Assembly: GCA_963601575.1 (NCBI GenBank)
Contig: CAVCFO010000008.1
Coordinates: 6,051 to 70,050 of the forward strand
Origin: CAG-238 sp963601575
GTDB lineage: Bacteria > Bacillota > Clostridia > Peptostreptococcales > Anaerovoracaceae
Length of the DNA stretch: 64,000 nt
Reading direction: 5' to 3'
The position numbers and the translations under genes are program-made. Position 1 is the first letter of the stretch. Each line of letters begins with the position of its first letter. The notes under the pieces are model-generated. The model searched no databases and was not told where the DNA came from. It saw nothing but the letters and a program-made list of their open reading frames with translations. Positions 43,901-51,784 of the stretch are shown piece by piece.

Positions 43901-44864
43901 ATTTGAATATCCGTTCGCAGAGGATCTTTTGCGAAAGTCAAAATATGCCGTAAGCGAGCTTGCGGAAAGAGATGGGCGCGATATTTCGCTCCCCGAGCCA
44001 AGGAGCTTTGCACAAGGCACAAGGCTGAGCGCGGCGCAGGTTGGAACTATCACGCATAAGGTGCTGGAAAAGATCGACTTTGCAGGCTGGGGCAAGCGCT
44101 GCGCCGCTACTGAGGGAGCAAGCTCTGCCCGGCCGCGCGCCTCCGCAAAGGAGCGTCGCGATGCCGAAAGCTATGTTGCATCGCTCATTTGCGATATGGT
44201 CATGGACGAGTTCCTGACCGAGGCGGAGGCAGAGGCGATAGATAGGGAAAAGATCGCACAGCTCATGCTATCGCCTCTGGGCCGCCGCATGGCGGCGGCC
44301 GGCGCGGCCGCGGCGCGGTATAAATCCGCTGCCGCAAAAGATGCAGGGGGTGCCTTCGCAAAGGGCGGCAGCACCGATTTCCTTGGCCTTCAGCGCGAGA
44401 AGCCGTTTAATCTGGTTGTTGATGCAGCGGAGCTTATGCCGGTGGAAACCAAGCGATGCGGCATTCACAGCGCCGCAGGATGCAGCCATATCACAGCAAG
44501 GCCCACTGGCAAAGGCACTCAGCCTGAAGCCGTCGCGCAGCCGCATGCAGGCCCGGTAAGAACCGCCCCGCAGCCGGATGCAGGCCCGGCAAGAACCGCC
44601 ATACAGCCGGATGCCGGCGCCCGGTCGATTGTGCAAGGCATAATCGACTGCTTCTTCGAAGAAGAAGGCGGGCTCGTCCTTGTGGATTACAAGACCACGA
44701 ATGTGCGGAGCAAGGACGAGCTCGCCGGGCGATGCGAGAGCATCCGCAAAAGATATGCTGCCCAAATTAACCTTTATCGCAGGGCGCTCGAAGAAGCAAC
44801 CGGAAAGCGCGTAAAAGAAGCCTATCTATATCTAACCAACATCGGCGAAGTAATCAAGATGTAG
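40974..44864 (+). CDS. addA: ATP-dependent helicase/nuclease subunit A (AddA)
   Basis: Subunit of the AddAB enzyme that processes double-strand breaks for recombination and degrades foreign linear DNA. UvrD-like helicase with Walker A AAAGSGKTAVLVERI, IDEYQD, GDVKQSIYKFRLAEP, TIHKSKGLEFPMVLI and YVAMTRAKD; a C-terminal RecB-type nuclease has GLVLVDYKTTN. 1296 residues. An insertion between the nuclease motifs (about residues 1160-1220) contains an 11-residue repeat from a 33-bp DNA repeat at 44538, 44571 and 44604. Its partner addB, normally adjacent upstream, is not here. Confidence 0.93.
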   Translation: MNWSKEQARAIELRNKNILVAAAAGSGKTAVLVERIKRLILEEGCGIDEMLIVTFTNAAASEMKEKIENAIQKEIEESPQEAPALKKQLDLLPLANISTFHAFALDVIRRYFYIIDIDPSFKICDNIQQELLKEQALDELLREYFEEASPEFFAFLNKYSGDRSDNRFRQTVRKTFEIIQSLPEPFEWLEGATSELGADFESFLHGKICGFIFDEARNRLADAKESLAKVAEMATASGHAGFCEIAGIYMRLAESLLEKAESEDFEAFRAHLAEAKMPTLSKKYFRPDDTHSQAAADEYKEMLENARIPLKEAVSTLKKDYFYDSLKNLHAEIMGTRKDAEFFLKIMRDYDAIFGQLKKERGLADFADIEHFAFEILKDEEVCNYYREKFAYIFIDEYQDSNILQEALISRICRKNNIFMVGDVKQSIYKFRLAEPEIFQSKYMAFAEEARKAAENGKESLSEKIDLNKNFRSKKSVIDFINRIFEGIMPGYDENAALNLGDSHGEECNFAPKLFLAETPWDNEDEIDDELKNMIKAEKEALAASKIIKDSLGKTIFDSKKGCERPLAKGDIVILSRGIKNYGDIFYKILTDNNLPAYVDDSDGYFDTMEINIFMSLLAIIDNEKQDIPLLTVMRSEIFGFSIQELARIRIAAYQSGHEEDSEGKSPRKRAISYHDAFVSYAKNGANKELAGKCLQAIQRLAKWRDAARMLPLEELVWQLMLDTGFYIAMGAMPSGARRQANLRALCDKALAYRKSQGGSLYGFMQYIDAVKQHKVSMGQVKMAAEGDDTIRIMTIHKSKGLEFPMVLIAGVCRRLNYTRMGRDIAIHKDIGIGFPIVNYEKSHMKTSIIQNVIRRRLHREEVEEEKRILYVAMTRAKDILYLLGMTDDYNDEIERIAKSAPGDLSYFSMCGCIAYQDPEARGYVSGDDLMNLSEGKRRYAARALALLEIPEGAPQENGSQIGDGKLYDEIEGRMSFEYPFAEDLLRKSKYAVSELAERDGRDISLPEPRSFAQGTRLSAAQVGTITHKVLEKIDFAGWGKRCAATEGASSARPRASAKERRDAESYVASLICDMVMDEFLTEAEAEAIDREKIAQLMLSPLGRRMAAAGAAAARYKSAAAKDAGGAFAKGGSTDFLGLQREKPFNLVVDAAELMPVETKRCGIHSAAGCSHITARPTGKGTQPEAVAQPHAGPVRTAPQPDAGPARTAIQPDAGARSIVQGIIDCFFEEEGGLVLVDYKTTNVRSKDELAGRCESIRKRYAAQINLYRRALEEATGKRVKEAYLYLTNIGEVIKM

Positions 44865-44910
44865 CGGCAAGACCTCCCAAAACTCCGGCAGCGCAAGTAT
44901 TTATTATTTA

Positions 44911-44939
44911 TGTACATTTTAAGAATTATGATATATAAT
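44911..44939 (+). promoter_or_regulatory. Promoter of the HEPN/MNT operon
   Basis: TGTACA (44911-44916), 17-bp spacer, TATAAT (44934-44939). The words ACATTTTAA (44914-44922) and ATGTTGATA (44938-44946) around it recur in the 33-bp repeats upstream of the DUF4143 ATPase. Confidence 0.55.
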
Positions 44940-44962
44940 GTTGATAAAAGGAGGCGCAAGAC

Positions 44963-45265
44963 ATGACGGACAGAATTTATTCGATCCCCGAAATCCAGAG
45001 AATTTTGAGCCCTATATTCATGCGTAATGGAGTGAAGCGCGCGGTTTTATTTGGCTCCTATGGCAAACAAAATGCCGGGGAAAAGAGCGATGTGGATCTG
45101 CTTGTGGACAGTGGCTTACACGGACTGAAATTTATCGGGCTGGGAGAGGAAATTCGAGCGGCACTTGACAAAGAGGTTGACCTGTTCGATGTTTCTCACA
45201 TTGAGCCTGCCTCAAGAATTGAAAAAGAAATTGGAAGAACGGGGGTATTGTTATATGAAAAATAG
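44963..45265 (+). CDS. mntA: MNT-domain nucleotidyltransferase antitoxin (MntA-like)
   Basis: 100 residues with the minimal nucleotidyltransferase motif GSYGKQNAGEKSDVDLLVD (GS...DxD) and a third acidic residue in EVDLFD. In characterised HEPN/MNT systems the enzyme adds AMP to the toxin HepT and so inactivates it. AAAGGAGG upstream. Overlaps the toxin gene by 11 bases. Confidence 0.88.
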   Translation: MTDRIYSIPEIQRILSPIFMRNGVKRAVLFGSYGKQNAGEKSDVDLLVDSGLHGLKFIGLGEEIRAALDKEVDLFDVSHIEPASRIEKEIGRTGVLLYEK

Positions 45266-45575
45266 AGCGATACTCTTAAAGATAATTGAGCATATTGATA
45301 AAATTCAAAATTATTGTGCGGGCGAAACATACGAATCTTTTTCCCAAAACTCACAACTCGCAGAGGCTTGCGTGTTTAACCTAAGTCAAATGGGCGAAAT
45401 GGTAAACCGATTAGACGATGATTTTATTGAGAAAAATAACACTATACCGTGGCATCAAATAAGAGGGTTAAGAAATCGAATCATACATGATTACGAAGGA
45501 GTTAATTTGCATCTTGTTTGGGAAGTCATAGAAAACGATTTGCCGGTGCTGAAAGAAACACTGTCGGAAATATAG
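45255..45575 (+). CDS. hepT: HEPN-domain toxin (HepT-like, DUF86)
   Basis: 106 residues. The RNase motif R-x4-H-x-Y is seen as RNRIIHDY, and the preceding region WHQIRGL is typical. The C-terminal Tyr is the usual adenylylation target. ATG 45255 is inside the antitoxin gene (translational coupling). Expected to cleave RNA when not modified. Such pairs are abundant in mobile and defence-related DNA. Confidence 0.87.
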   Translation: MKNRAILLKIIEHIDKIQNYCAGETYESFSQNSQLAEACVFNLSQMGEMVNRLDDDFIEKNNTIPWHQIRGLRNRIIHDYEGVNLHLVWEVIENDLPVLKETLSEI

Positions 45576-45585
45576 TTCACAGCCC

Positions 45586-46332
45586 CTACGGGTGCAAATA
45601 CTGCCCGTGTTTCTTCGTGTTTTTTCCGTACTGAATCGCAAATTTCGGACAGCGGTGCAGGCAGGACAGGCACATAACGCATTGCGCCCTCACCCAAACC
45701 GGCTTGCCATTTTTTATCTCAATAGCGGAAACAGGACAGTTTTTTGCACACCGCCCGCAGCCCACGCAGGTATTTTCAACAGCAAAATGCTTTGTCTTGC
45801 GCATTTGATTATACCATATGCCATATACCGGTTTTGCAAGGAGCAAAGGCATCTTGCGCCGCATAAAATCTCCGCTTTCCCGGCGCTGAATTTTGGCAAT
45901 AACAGAGGCGATTTTCTTCTCGGCAGCATCGTTTATGCGCCGGACTTTTTCCCTGCTACTCAAATCGAATATCGGCGTCCATGTATCCGGCATTTTTACG
46001 CAGAACCTTGCGGATAAAGCCAGGCCCCTATCTTTCAGAATATCTGCGGCAAATTGTCCCGTCTGACCCGGCGTCGTGCCGTAGGTCGCAACGAAATAAA
46101 TATATTTCGGCTTATTTGTCAAATCAAGCCTGCGCAAAAAATCCCTCACGATAACAGGCAGCCCCCAGGCATAGGTGGGACTTACGATTCCCAGCGTTTC
46201 CGCATTTTCATCAAAAGAAAATATCTGCTTTTTATAACAATCCGTGACAGAAACCGCAACATCATTTGTTGCTGCGGCAATCTGCTTAGCCACATATTCA
46301 CTGTTTCCCGTGGCAGAAAAATATAGAATCAT
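45586..46332 (-). CDS. EFR1-type flavodoxin/ferredoxin fusion
   Basis: 248 residues. N-terminal flavodoxin-like domain with the FMN loop YFSATGNSEYVAKQI, and C-terminal 2[4Fe-4S] ferredoxin with CVGCGRCAKNCP and CVMCLSCLHRCP. A cytoplasmic electron carrier; partner unknown. ATG 46332 is chosen because GGAGG is 6-7 nt upstream, whereas the 46353 start has no ribosome site. Divergent from a TetR-type gene. Confidence 0.88.
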   Translation of the reverse strand: MILYFSATGNSEYVAKQIAAATNDVAVSVTDCYKKQIFSFDENAETLGIVSPTYAWGLPVIVRDFLRRLDLTNKPKYIYFVATYGTTPGQTGQFAADILKDRGLALSARFCVKMPDTWTPIFDLSSREKVRRINDAAEKKIASVIAKIQRRESGDFMRRKMPLLLAKPVYGIWYNQMRKTKHFAVENTCVGCGRCAKNCPVSAIEIKNGKPVWVRAQCVMCLSCLHRCPKFAIQYGKNTKKHGQYLHP

Positions 46333-46379
46333 AAGAGCCTCCTTAGTCTGCAAGCAAATACATGCGAATAAAATTAGAC

Positions 46380-46416
46380 ACTTGCAAAAATTCTATTTGC
46401 ATATTATACTGCAAGT
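46380..46416. promoter_or_regulatory. Promoter bracketed by an inverted repeat (likely TetR operator)
   Basis: Plus-strand promoter TTGCAA (46382-46387), 17-bp spacer, TATACT (46405-46410). The arms ACTTGCA (46380-46386) and TGCAAGT (46410-46416) sit over the -35 and just past the -10 with centres 30 bp apart. Confidence 0.6.
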
Positions 46417-46497
46417 AAGGACAAAACAAGCGACAAATAGCTTGTTCTGTTTAATGCCGGACAAATATCAAAATTTGCAAAAAAGGAGAAGCAGATT

Positions 46498-47067
46498 ATG
46501 AAATACGACATTACCAAGCCGATGACAAAAGGCGCAAAGCGAACCCTCGAAACTTTCAGCAGGGAAATGCTCAGGCTCTTATCTCAGAAATCCTTTGAAA
46601 AAATCACCGTGGGAGCAATCTGTGAAGCGGCACAATATCCTCGCGCAACCTTTTATAATTACTTTGACGACAAATACGATTTGCTTAACTTCTGCTGGCA
46701 AACCCTCGCGGGGCATATAGGGCGGGGCGAATACCATCACGCTGAGGAAAATGAAATGCTGTATCTTTATTTTGATCGAATTTATGATTTTACAAAGCAA
46801 AACAGGGAAGCAATATGCGGCATACTTTCCCATAACCCAGAGATTGGATATATGTTTTCCAGCTTCAGAAATTTTATGAATAAGGAAATGCGCTTGATCT
46901 TCAAGGATTGTCCACAGGCAACGCAAAAGGATATTCCAAACGAATTGCTTGCCGACCACTACAGCAACACGCTGTTTCTTGTGTGGCAGTGGGTAGCGAT
47001 ACGAGACGGGGCTTGCACCAAAGAGCAGGCACGCAAATATTTACAATTGCTGATTGGAGCTTTATGA
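46498..47067 (+). CDS. TetR-family transcriptional regulator
   Basis: 189 residues. The N-terminal helix-turn-helix is clear: FEKITVGAICEAAQYPRATFYNYFDDKYDLL. The C-terminal domain resembles TetR_C groups. It probably represses itself and the divergent EFR1 gene through the inverted repeat at 46380-46416. AAAGGAG upstream. Confidence 0.88.
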   Translation: MKYDITKPMTKGAKRTLETFSREMLRLLSQKSFEKITVGAICEAAQYPRATFYNYFDDKYDLLNFCWQTLAGHIGRGEYHHAEENEMLYLYFDRIYDFTKQNREAICGILSHNPEIGYMFSSFRNFMNKEMRLIFKDCPQATQKDIPNELLADHYSNTLFLVWQWVAIRDGACTKEQARKYLQLLIGAL

Positions 47068-47196
47068 GGATTTCAGAGAAATTTCTGATGGTTTCTGATT
47101 GAAATTTAACCCAAATTTCACATTACTTTTTGCCTGAACCGGTGTAAAATAAAAGAGAGAAAATACGAAAGATTTAAGGCAGATAAGGAGAAAAGA

Positions 47197-47970
47197 ATGG
47201 AACAATTAAGAGCAAAAAAAGGGTTTATCTGCGATATGGACGGTGTGATTTATCGCGGAGGCAGTCTGCTTCCGGGGGTAAAGGAGTTCGTAGAGTGGCT
47301 GTACAAAGAGGGAAAGAGCTTTTTATTTCTGACAAACAACAGCGGGCAGACGCCCCTTGAACTAAAGCTAAAATTGCAAAACATGGGAATGGACATCGAC
47401 GAAAGCCATTTCTACACAAGTGCCATGGCAACGGCAAAATTTGTAAGTGAGCAGACCCATCATTGCAGCGCCTATGTAATCGGCGAGCCGGGGCTTGTGG
47501 GGGCGCTTTATCACTGCGGCGTTGCGATCACCGACAGGGATCCGGATTATGTAATCGTAGGGGAGAGCCAAAGCTATAACTATGAGACAATTTGCAAGGC
47601 GGTTTCGCTGGTTAGGGGCGGCGCCAAGCTGATTGGAACGAATTTTGATATGACAGGCCCATCAAATCGCGGAATCATTCCGGCATGCAGGGCGCTGATT
47701 TCACCCATCGAAATGGCAACGGGCAAGCAGGCATATTTCGTCGGAAAGCCAAACCCATTGATGATGCGAACCGGGCTGAAAATGCTGGGGGTACATTCGG
47801 AGGAAGCGGCGATGATCGGCGACAGAATGGATACCGATATAGTAGGCGGCGTTGAAAGCGGACTGGATCCGATTTTGGTGCTGTCAGGGGTAACTTCAAG
47901 GGAAGAAGTGGATATGTTCCCTTACCGCCCTCGCTTGATTCTAAACGGCGTCGGGGATATCCCGGAGTAA
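47197..47970 (+). CDS. HAD-superfamily phosphatase, NagD-like
   Basis: 257 residues. Motif I CDMDGVIYRGG (nucleophile Asp), motif II FLTNNSG, the C2-type cap, and motif III/IV VGKPNPLMM...MIGDRMDTDI. A cytoplasmic sugar- or nucleoside-phosphate hydrolase of uncertain substrate. AAGGAG upstream. It is the last core gene before the accessory island. Confidence 0.88.
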   Translation: MEQLRAKKGFICDMDGVIYRGGSLLPGVKEFVEWLYKEGKSFLFLTNNSGQTPLELKLKLQNMGMDIDESHFYTSAMATAKFVSEQTHHCSAYVIGEPGLVGALYHCGVAITDRDPDYVIVGESQSYNYETICKAVSLVRGGAKLIGTNFDMTGPSNRGIIPACRALISPIEMATGKQAYFVGKPNPLMMRTGLKMLGVHSEEAAMIGDRMDTDIVGGVESGLDPILVLSGVTSREEVDMFPYRPRLILNGVGDIPE

Positions 47971-48006
47971 CCTGCGGGAGCGAGCAGTACATGAAAATTC
48001 AACGAC

Positions 48007-48135
48007 ATGATGAGAAATATCAAATACCACCTTGCACTGACCGATAACGAATACAGCTTAATCATCAACTCGCTGAATGCCCTGCGAAATGACCTCATCT
48101 CACAGGGAAAATGTAACAGAAGCACTCAAAGCTGA
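48007..48135 (+). pseudogene. Truncated conjugative-element small protein
   Basis: Encodes MMRNIKYHLALTDNEYSL and onward, 42 residues. The start resembles the small proteins of about 60 residues common in Firmicutes conjugative transposons, but the expected C-terminal part (GRYTD-type) is replaced after SQGK. The break coincides with the start of TnpV-like sequence in another frame. Confidence 0.5.
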
Positions 48136-48220
48136 TAATGCTATGGAATGGGTGCGGCGGATGAATAATATCAGAAGCCGTGCTAAAGAGATTGTAGACA
48201 CTGAGGTGATTTATAACTGA
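48110..48220 (+). pseudogene. tnpV: C-terminal remnant of TnpV-like transposon protein
   Basis: In the frame from 48110 the end reads VTEALKADNAMEWVRRMNN and then RSRAKEIVDTEVIYN before TGA at 48218, resembling the end of transposon-encoded TnpV proteins. No start or N-terminal part is present. It joins the preceding truncated gene directly, which looks like a deletion junction. Confidence 0.5.
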
Positions 48221-48244
48221 TATTCAATCGAATGTGAAATTTAT

Positions 48245-48282
48245 GGCAAGTAGGGAGAAATCCTTGCTTGCCCTTTTTTTTT
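48245..48282 (+). terminator. Intrinsic terminator after the TnpV remnant
   Basis: GGCAAG (48245-48250) / CTTGCC (48267-48272) followed by a run of eight or nine T. Confidence 0.7.
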
Positions 48283-48336
48283 GTTGCTCAAAAAGGCATT
48301 ACTGTCCGAATATTCAGACAATATAAAATTTTGCAT

Positions 48337-48364
48337 TTGATTTCGCTTTTGGTTATGGTACAAT
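48337..48364 (+). promoter_or_regulatory. Promoter of the hsdMSR operon
   Basis: TTGATT (48337-48342), 16-bp spacer, TACAAT (48359-48364) preceded by TGG (extended -10). Confidence 0.55.
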
Positions 48365-48428
48365 AAATAGGGTAAATTTATGAATTGATACGCATAGCAG
48401 AAGTTGTTGCAAATAACGGAGGCAAGTA

Positions 48429-50534
48429 ATGTCAAAGCAGAATATAGATGTTTTATGGGACGATAATCCGATAGATATTACGGCGGAAGCCAATTTTATA
48501 TGGAGCATTGCGAACAAATTAAGGGGCGTATATATGCCTGATAAATACGGTGATGTCATTATTCCTATGACAATAATCAGACGCTTGGAATGTGCTTTAG
48601 AGCCGACAAAACAGGCTGTTGTAGAGAAGTTTCAGCAGAATCCAAACTATCCTGAAAAGGCAATGTACAGAGTTTCCGGTTTTCAATTTTACAACACCAG
48701 TGAATTTACGCTCAAAGAACTTTGCAACGATGCCGACCATATCGAAGCCAACTTCAAAGCATATGTTGAATCTTTCTCTCCGAATGTTCAAACTCTTCTG
48801 AATGACGAGGACACCTTGAATCTCGGTTCGCATATCAAAACAATGAGCAAGGGCGGATGCCTTTATACTGTTGTAAAGGCTTTTTCTGAGCTTGATTTAT
48901 CTCCGAAAACATATGATTCAATCAAAATGGGATATATTTTTGAAAACCTTATCGGAAGATTTTTCCAGAATGTTGATGCCGGACAGTATTATACAGGACG
49001 AGATATTATCAAAGTCTGCGTATCTCTTCTTATTGCCGAGGGCTGCGACGATATATTTGAGGACGGAAAGATTATTACCGTATGTGACCAAGCTTGCGGA
49101 ACAGGCGGAATGCTTTCCACTGCGTTCAGTTACTTGACGCATTATAATCCTACAGCAGATGTAAGGCTTTTCGGTCAGGAATATAATGGCATATCTTATG
49201 CTATCGGACTTGCGGAAATGCTTATTAAAGGACAGAATGCCGAAAACTTCCGCCACGCAGATACCTTCAAAACAGATTGCTTTGAAGGAACTAAGATGAG
49301 ATTTATGCTCGAAAATCCGCCGTTTGGAACATCTTGGGGCGGAAAAGACGCAAAAGAAGGTCAGGAAGATGCCGTTAATAACGAGTATAAAAAAGGCTTT
49401 AACGGAAGATGGGGAGCAGGTCTGCCCGGCACAGGCGATTCTCAGCTTCTGTTTATTCAGTCTGCAATAGATAAAATGGACGATAAGAACGGAAGAGCCG
49501 CTATTATCGAGAACGGTTCGCCACTGTTTACGGGCGGTACATCGTCAGGTGAATCTCAAATCCGCAGATGGCTTTTAGAAAGTGATTTGATTGAAGCGAT
49601 TGTGCAGCTGCCTACCGATTTGTTCTACAACACGGGTATCTCAACCTATGCTTGGATACTCTCAAAGAATAAGCGAGAGGAACGCAAGGGCAAAATCCAG
49701 CTTATTGACGCCTCAAGTATCTTCCATAAGCTGAGAAAACCGCTGGGTAACAAGAAAAACGAGTTTGACCCGAATGACAGGGCGAAAATTACTAAGCTTT
49801 ATGCTGATTTTGAAGAGAATGAGTTTGTAAAGATTTTTAATAATACAGAATTTATCTATCGTGAATATGCTGTTATGCAGCCACTTCAAAGAAGCTATTC
49901 CATTACAGACGAAAGCATTCAGAATATGCTCCAAAGCGGTGCGTTAAAGTCTCTTTGGGACGATGCAAAGGTGTCGGAGCTTGAGGAGCAAGGCACGACT
50001 ATTTCAGGAAAAGACAAGAAAACGCTTGATAAATTCTATGAAACCAAGTCGGTTTATGAAAGTATTCTTGCGGCACTGGATAATGCGAAGTCGGAAGAAA
50101 AATGGCTCTCTCTTACTGCATTTGAGCCTGTTCTTAATGCTGTTCTCGGCGGCATAACGGCTGATAAAAAGCTGATTGCAAAAATTACCGACGGCTTGTC
50201 CGTTATGGATAAAACAGCCGAGATACAGAAAGATAAAAAGGGCAGGGTTCTCTATGACACCACCACCAAGGATACCGAAATCGTTAAATGGGACGAGGAT
50301 ATCGAGGATTATATGGCTCGTGAGGTTCTGCCACATGTTCCCGATGCCCGGTGGTTCTGGGAGGAGAATTTAACCAAGAAAAAGCCTGTTATCAAGACGG
50401 GAGCGGAAATTCCGTTTACACGCTATTTCTACAAGTATCAGGAGCCGACGCCTTCAAAGGAGCTGGCAGAGAAATTCACTCAGCTTGAAAGCTCTGTCAG
50501 CGAGCGTATCGCAAAGCTGTTCGGGGAGGTGTAA
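48429..50534 (+). CDS. hsdM: Type I restriction-modification methyltransferase subunit
   Basis: 701 residues. HsdM_N helical domain, then an N6-adenine methylase with SAM motif DQACGTGGM and catalytic motif NPPFGTSW, and a long C-terminal region with helical segments that would contact HsdS. It methylates adenine in the host recognition site. GGAGG upstream. First gene of a complete M-S-R operon. Confidence 0.95.
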   Translation: MSKQNIDVLWDDNPIDITAEANFIWSIANKLRGVYMPDKYGDVIIPMTIIRRLECALEPTKQAVVEKFQQNPNYPEKAMYRVSGFQFYNTSEFTLKELCNDADHIEANFKAYVESFSPNVQTLLNDEDTLNLGSHIKTMSKGGCLYTVVKAFSELDLSPKTYDSIKMGYIFENLIGRFFQNVDAGQYYTGRDIIKVCVSLLIAEGCDDIFEDGKIITVCDQACGTGGMLSTAFSYLTHYNPTADVRLFGQEYNGISYAIGLAEMLIKGQNAENFRHADTFKTDCFEGTKMRFMLENPPFGTSWGGKDAKEGQEDAVNNEYKKGFNGRWGAGLPGTGDSQLLFIQSAIDKMDDKNGRAAIIENGSPLFTGGTSSGESQIRRWLLESDLIEAIVQLPTDLFYNTGISTYAWILSKNKREERKGKIQLIDASSIFHKLRKPLGNKKNEFDPNDRAKITKLYADFEENEFVKIFNNTEFIYREYAVMQPLQRSYSITDESIQNMLQSGALKSLWDDAKVSELEEQGTTISGKDKKTLDKFYETKSVYESILAALDNAKSEEKWLSLTAFEPVLNAVLGGITADKKLIAKITDGLSVMDKTAEIQKDKKGRVLYDTTTKDTEIVKWDEDIEDYMAREVLPHVPDARWFWEENLTKKKPVIKTGAEIPFTRYFYKYQEPTPSKELAEKFTQLESSVSERIAKLFGEV

Positions 50535-50536
50535 CC

Positions 50537-51784
50537 ATGCCTGAAATGAAAGACAGCGGTATTGAGTGGGTTGGGAAGATACCGAAAGAATGGAATGTTA
50601 TGGCGAATAAATATGTTATGAAAAAAATCAAACATATTCAGCCGATTTATCAAGGAGAAGATATTCTTTCCCTAACAGTAAATGGTGTGATCGTAAGAGA
50701 TTTGGATGCTGGTGGAAAAATGCCAGCTTCGTTTGACGGATATCAGAGATTATATTCAGGCAATCTGTTAATGTGCTTGTTTGATTATGATGTTACACCT
50801 CGTTGTATAGGACTTATAAAGAACGAAGGCTTAACAAGTCCGGCATACAGTCAGTTTGTTTTGAAAAATGGCAATGTAGCTAGATACTACTATTACTATT
50901 TTCTTATGATTGATAACACAAAGGAGCTATTGCATCTTGCAAAAAACTTGAGACATTCATTTACTGAGGAGCAGTTGGGAGCAATTAATTCTCCTGTTCC
51001 ACCCCTCACCGAACAAACCCACATTGCCGATTTCCTCGACAGCAAATGCTCTGAAATTGACGCACTCATAGCCGATATCCAAAAGGAAATTGATATTCTT
51101 GAGGAATATAAGAAGTCGGTCATTACCGAAGCGGTAACAAAGGGACTAAATCCAAATGCGGAGATGAAAGACAGCGGCGTCAAATGGATTGGTACGATGC
51201 CAAACCACTTGGAATGCATAAAAGGAAAATACATACTTAGATATTTGCAAAAGCCTGTAAGAGATGATGATGGAGTTATTACTTGTTTTAGAGATGGAGA
51301 AGTAACTCTCAGAAGTAATAGACGAGAAGACGGCTTTACAATGTCAGATAAAGAAATTGGATATCAAGGCATTGATGTTGGTGACCTTGTTGTACATGGT
51401 ATGGATGGATTTGCGGGTGCAATTGGCATATCAGATTCAAGAGGAAAGGCTTCTCCGGCATTAAATGTATTGGACACTGATATGGATAAAAAGTATGTCA
51501 TGTATTACTTGAGAAGTATGGCATACAGTGATGTGTTTTTGGCTTTAGCAACTGGCATCAGAGTTCGTTCATGTGATTTGAGATGGAATAAATTAGCGGA
51601 ATTGCTATATCCCGTTCCGCCGCTTGAGGAACAGAAAAAAATATCAGCATTTATAGACAAAATACTTCAAGAGGCTAATGCGATAATTGAATCAAAGGAG
51701 CAAGAATTAGAAACCCTCGCTGAATACAAAAAGTCCTTGATATACGAATATGTTACGGGCAAAAAGGAGGTAACAGCACAATGA
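50537..51784 (+). CDS. hsdS: Type I restriction-modification specificity subunit
   Basis: 415 residues in two halves. Each opens with the same phrase (MKDSGIEWVGKIPKEW and MKDSGVKWIGTMPNHL), contains a target-recognition domain, and closes with a conserved helix region (PPLTEQTHIADFLDSK and PPLEEQKKISAFIDKI). The recognition sequence is thus bipartite. No inverted partial hsdS copies or recombinase lie nearby, so no sign of shuffling. GGGGAGGTG upstream; ATGA overlap with hsdR. Confidence 0.95.
   Translation: MPEMKDSGIEWVGKIPKEWNVMANKYVMKKIKHIQPIYQGEDILSLTVNGVIVRDLDAGGKMPASFDGYQRLYSGNLLMCLFDYDVTPRCIGLIKNEGLTSPAYSQFVLKNGNVARYYYYYFLMIDNTKELLHLAKNLRHSFTEEQLGAINSPVPPLTEQTHIADFLDSKCSEIDALIADIQKEIDILEEYKKSVITEAVTKGLNPNAEMKDSGVKWIGTMPNHLECIKGKYILRYLQKPVRDDDGVITCFRDGEVTLRSNRREDGFTMSDKEIGYQGIDVGDLVVHGMDGFAGAIGISDSRGKASPALNVLDTDMDKKYVMYYLRSMAYSDVFLALATGIRVRSCDLRWNKLAELLYPVPPLEEQKKISAFIDKILQEANAIIESKEQELETLAEYKKSLIYEYVTGKKEVTAQ

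Noticed and set aside
50537..51784. Phase-variable hsdS
   Set aside because: No second or inverted partial hsdS and no recombinase are near; the two halves share only the normal conserved regions.
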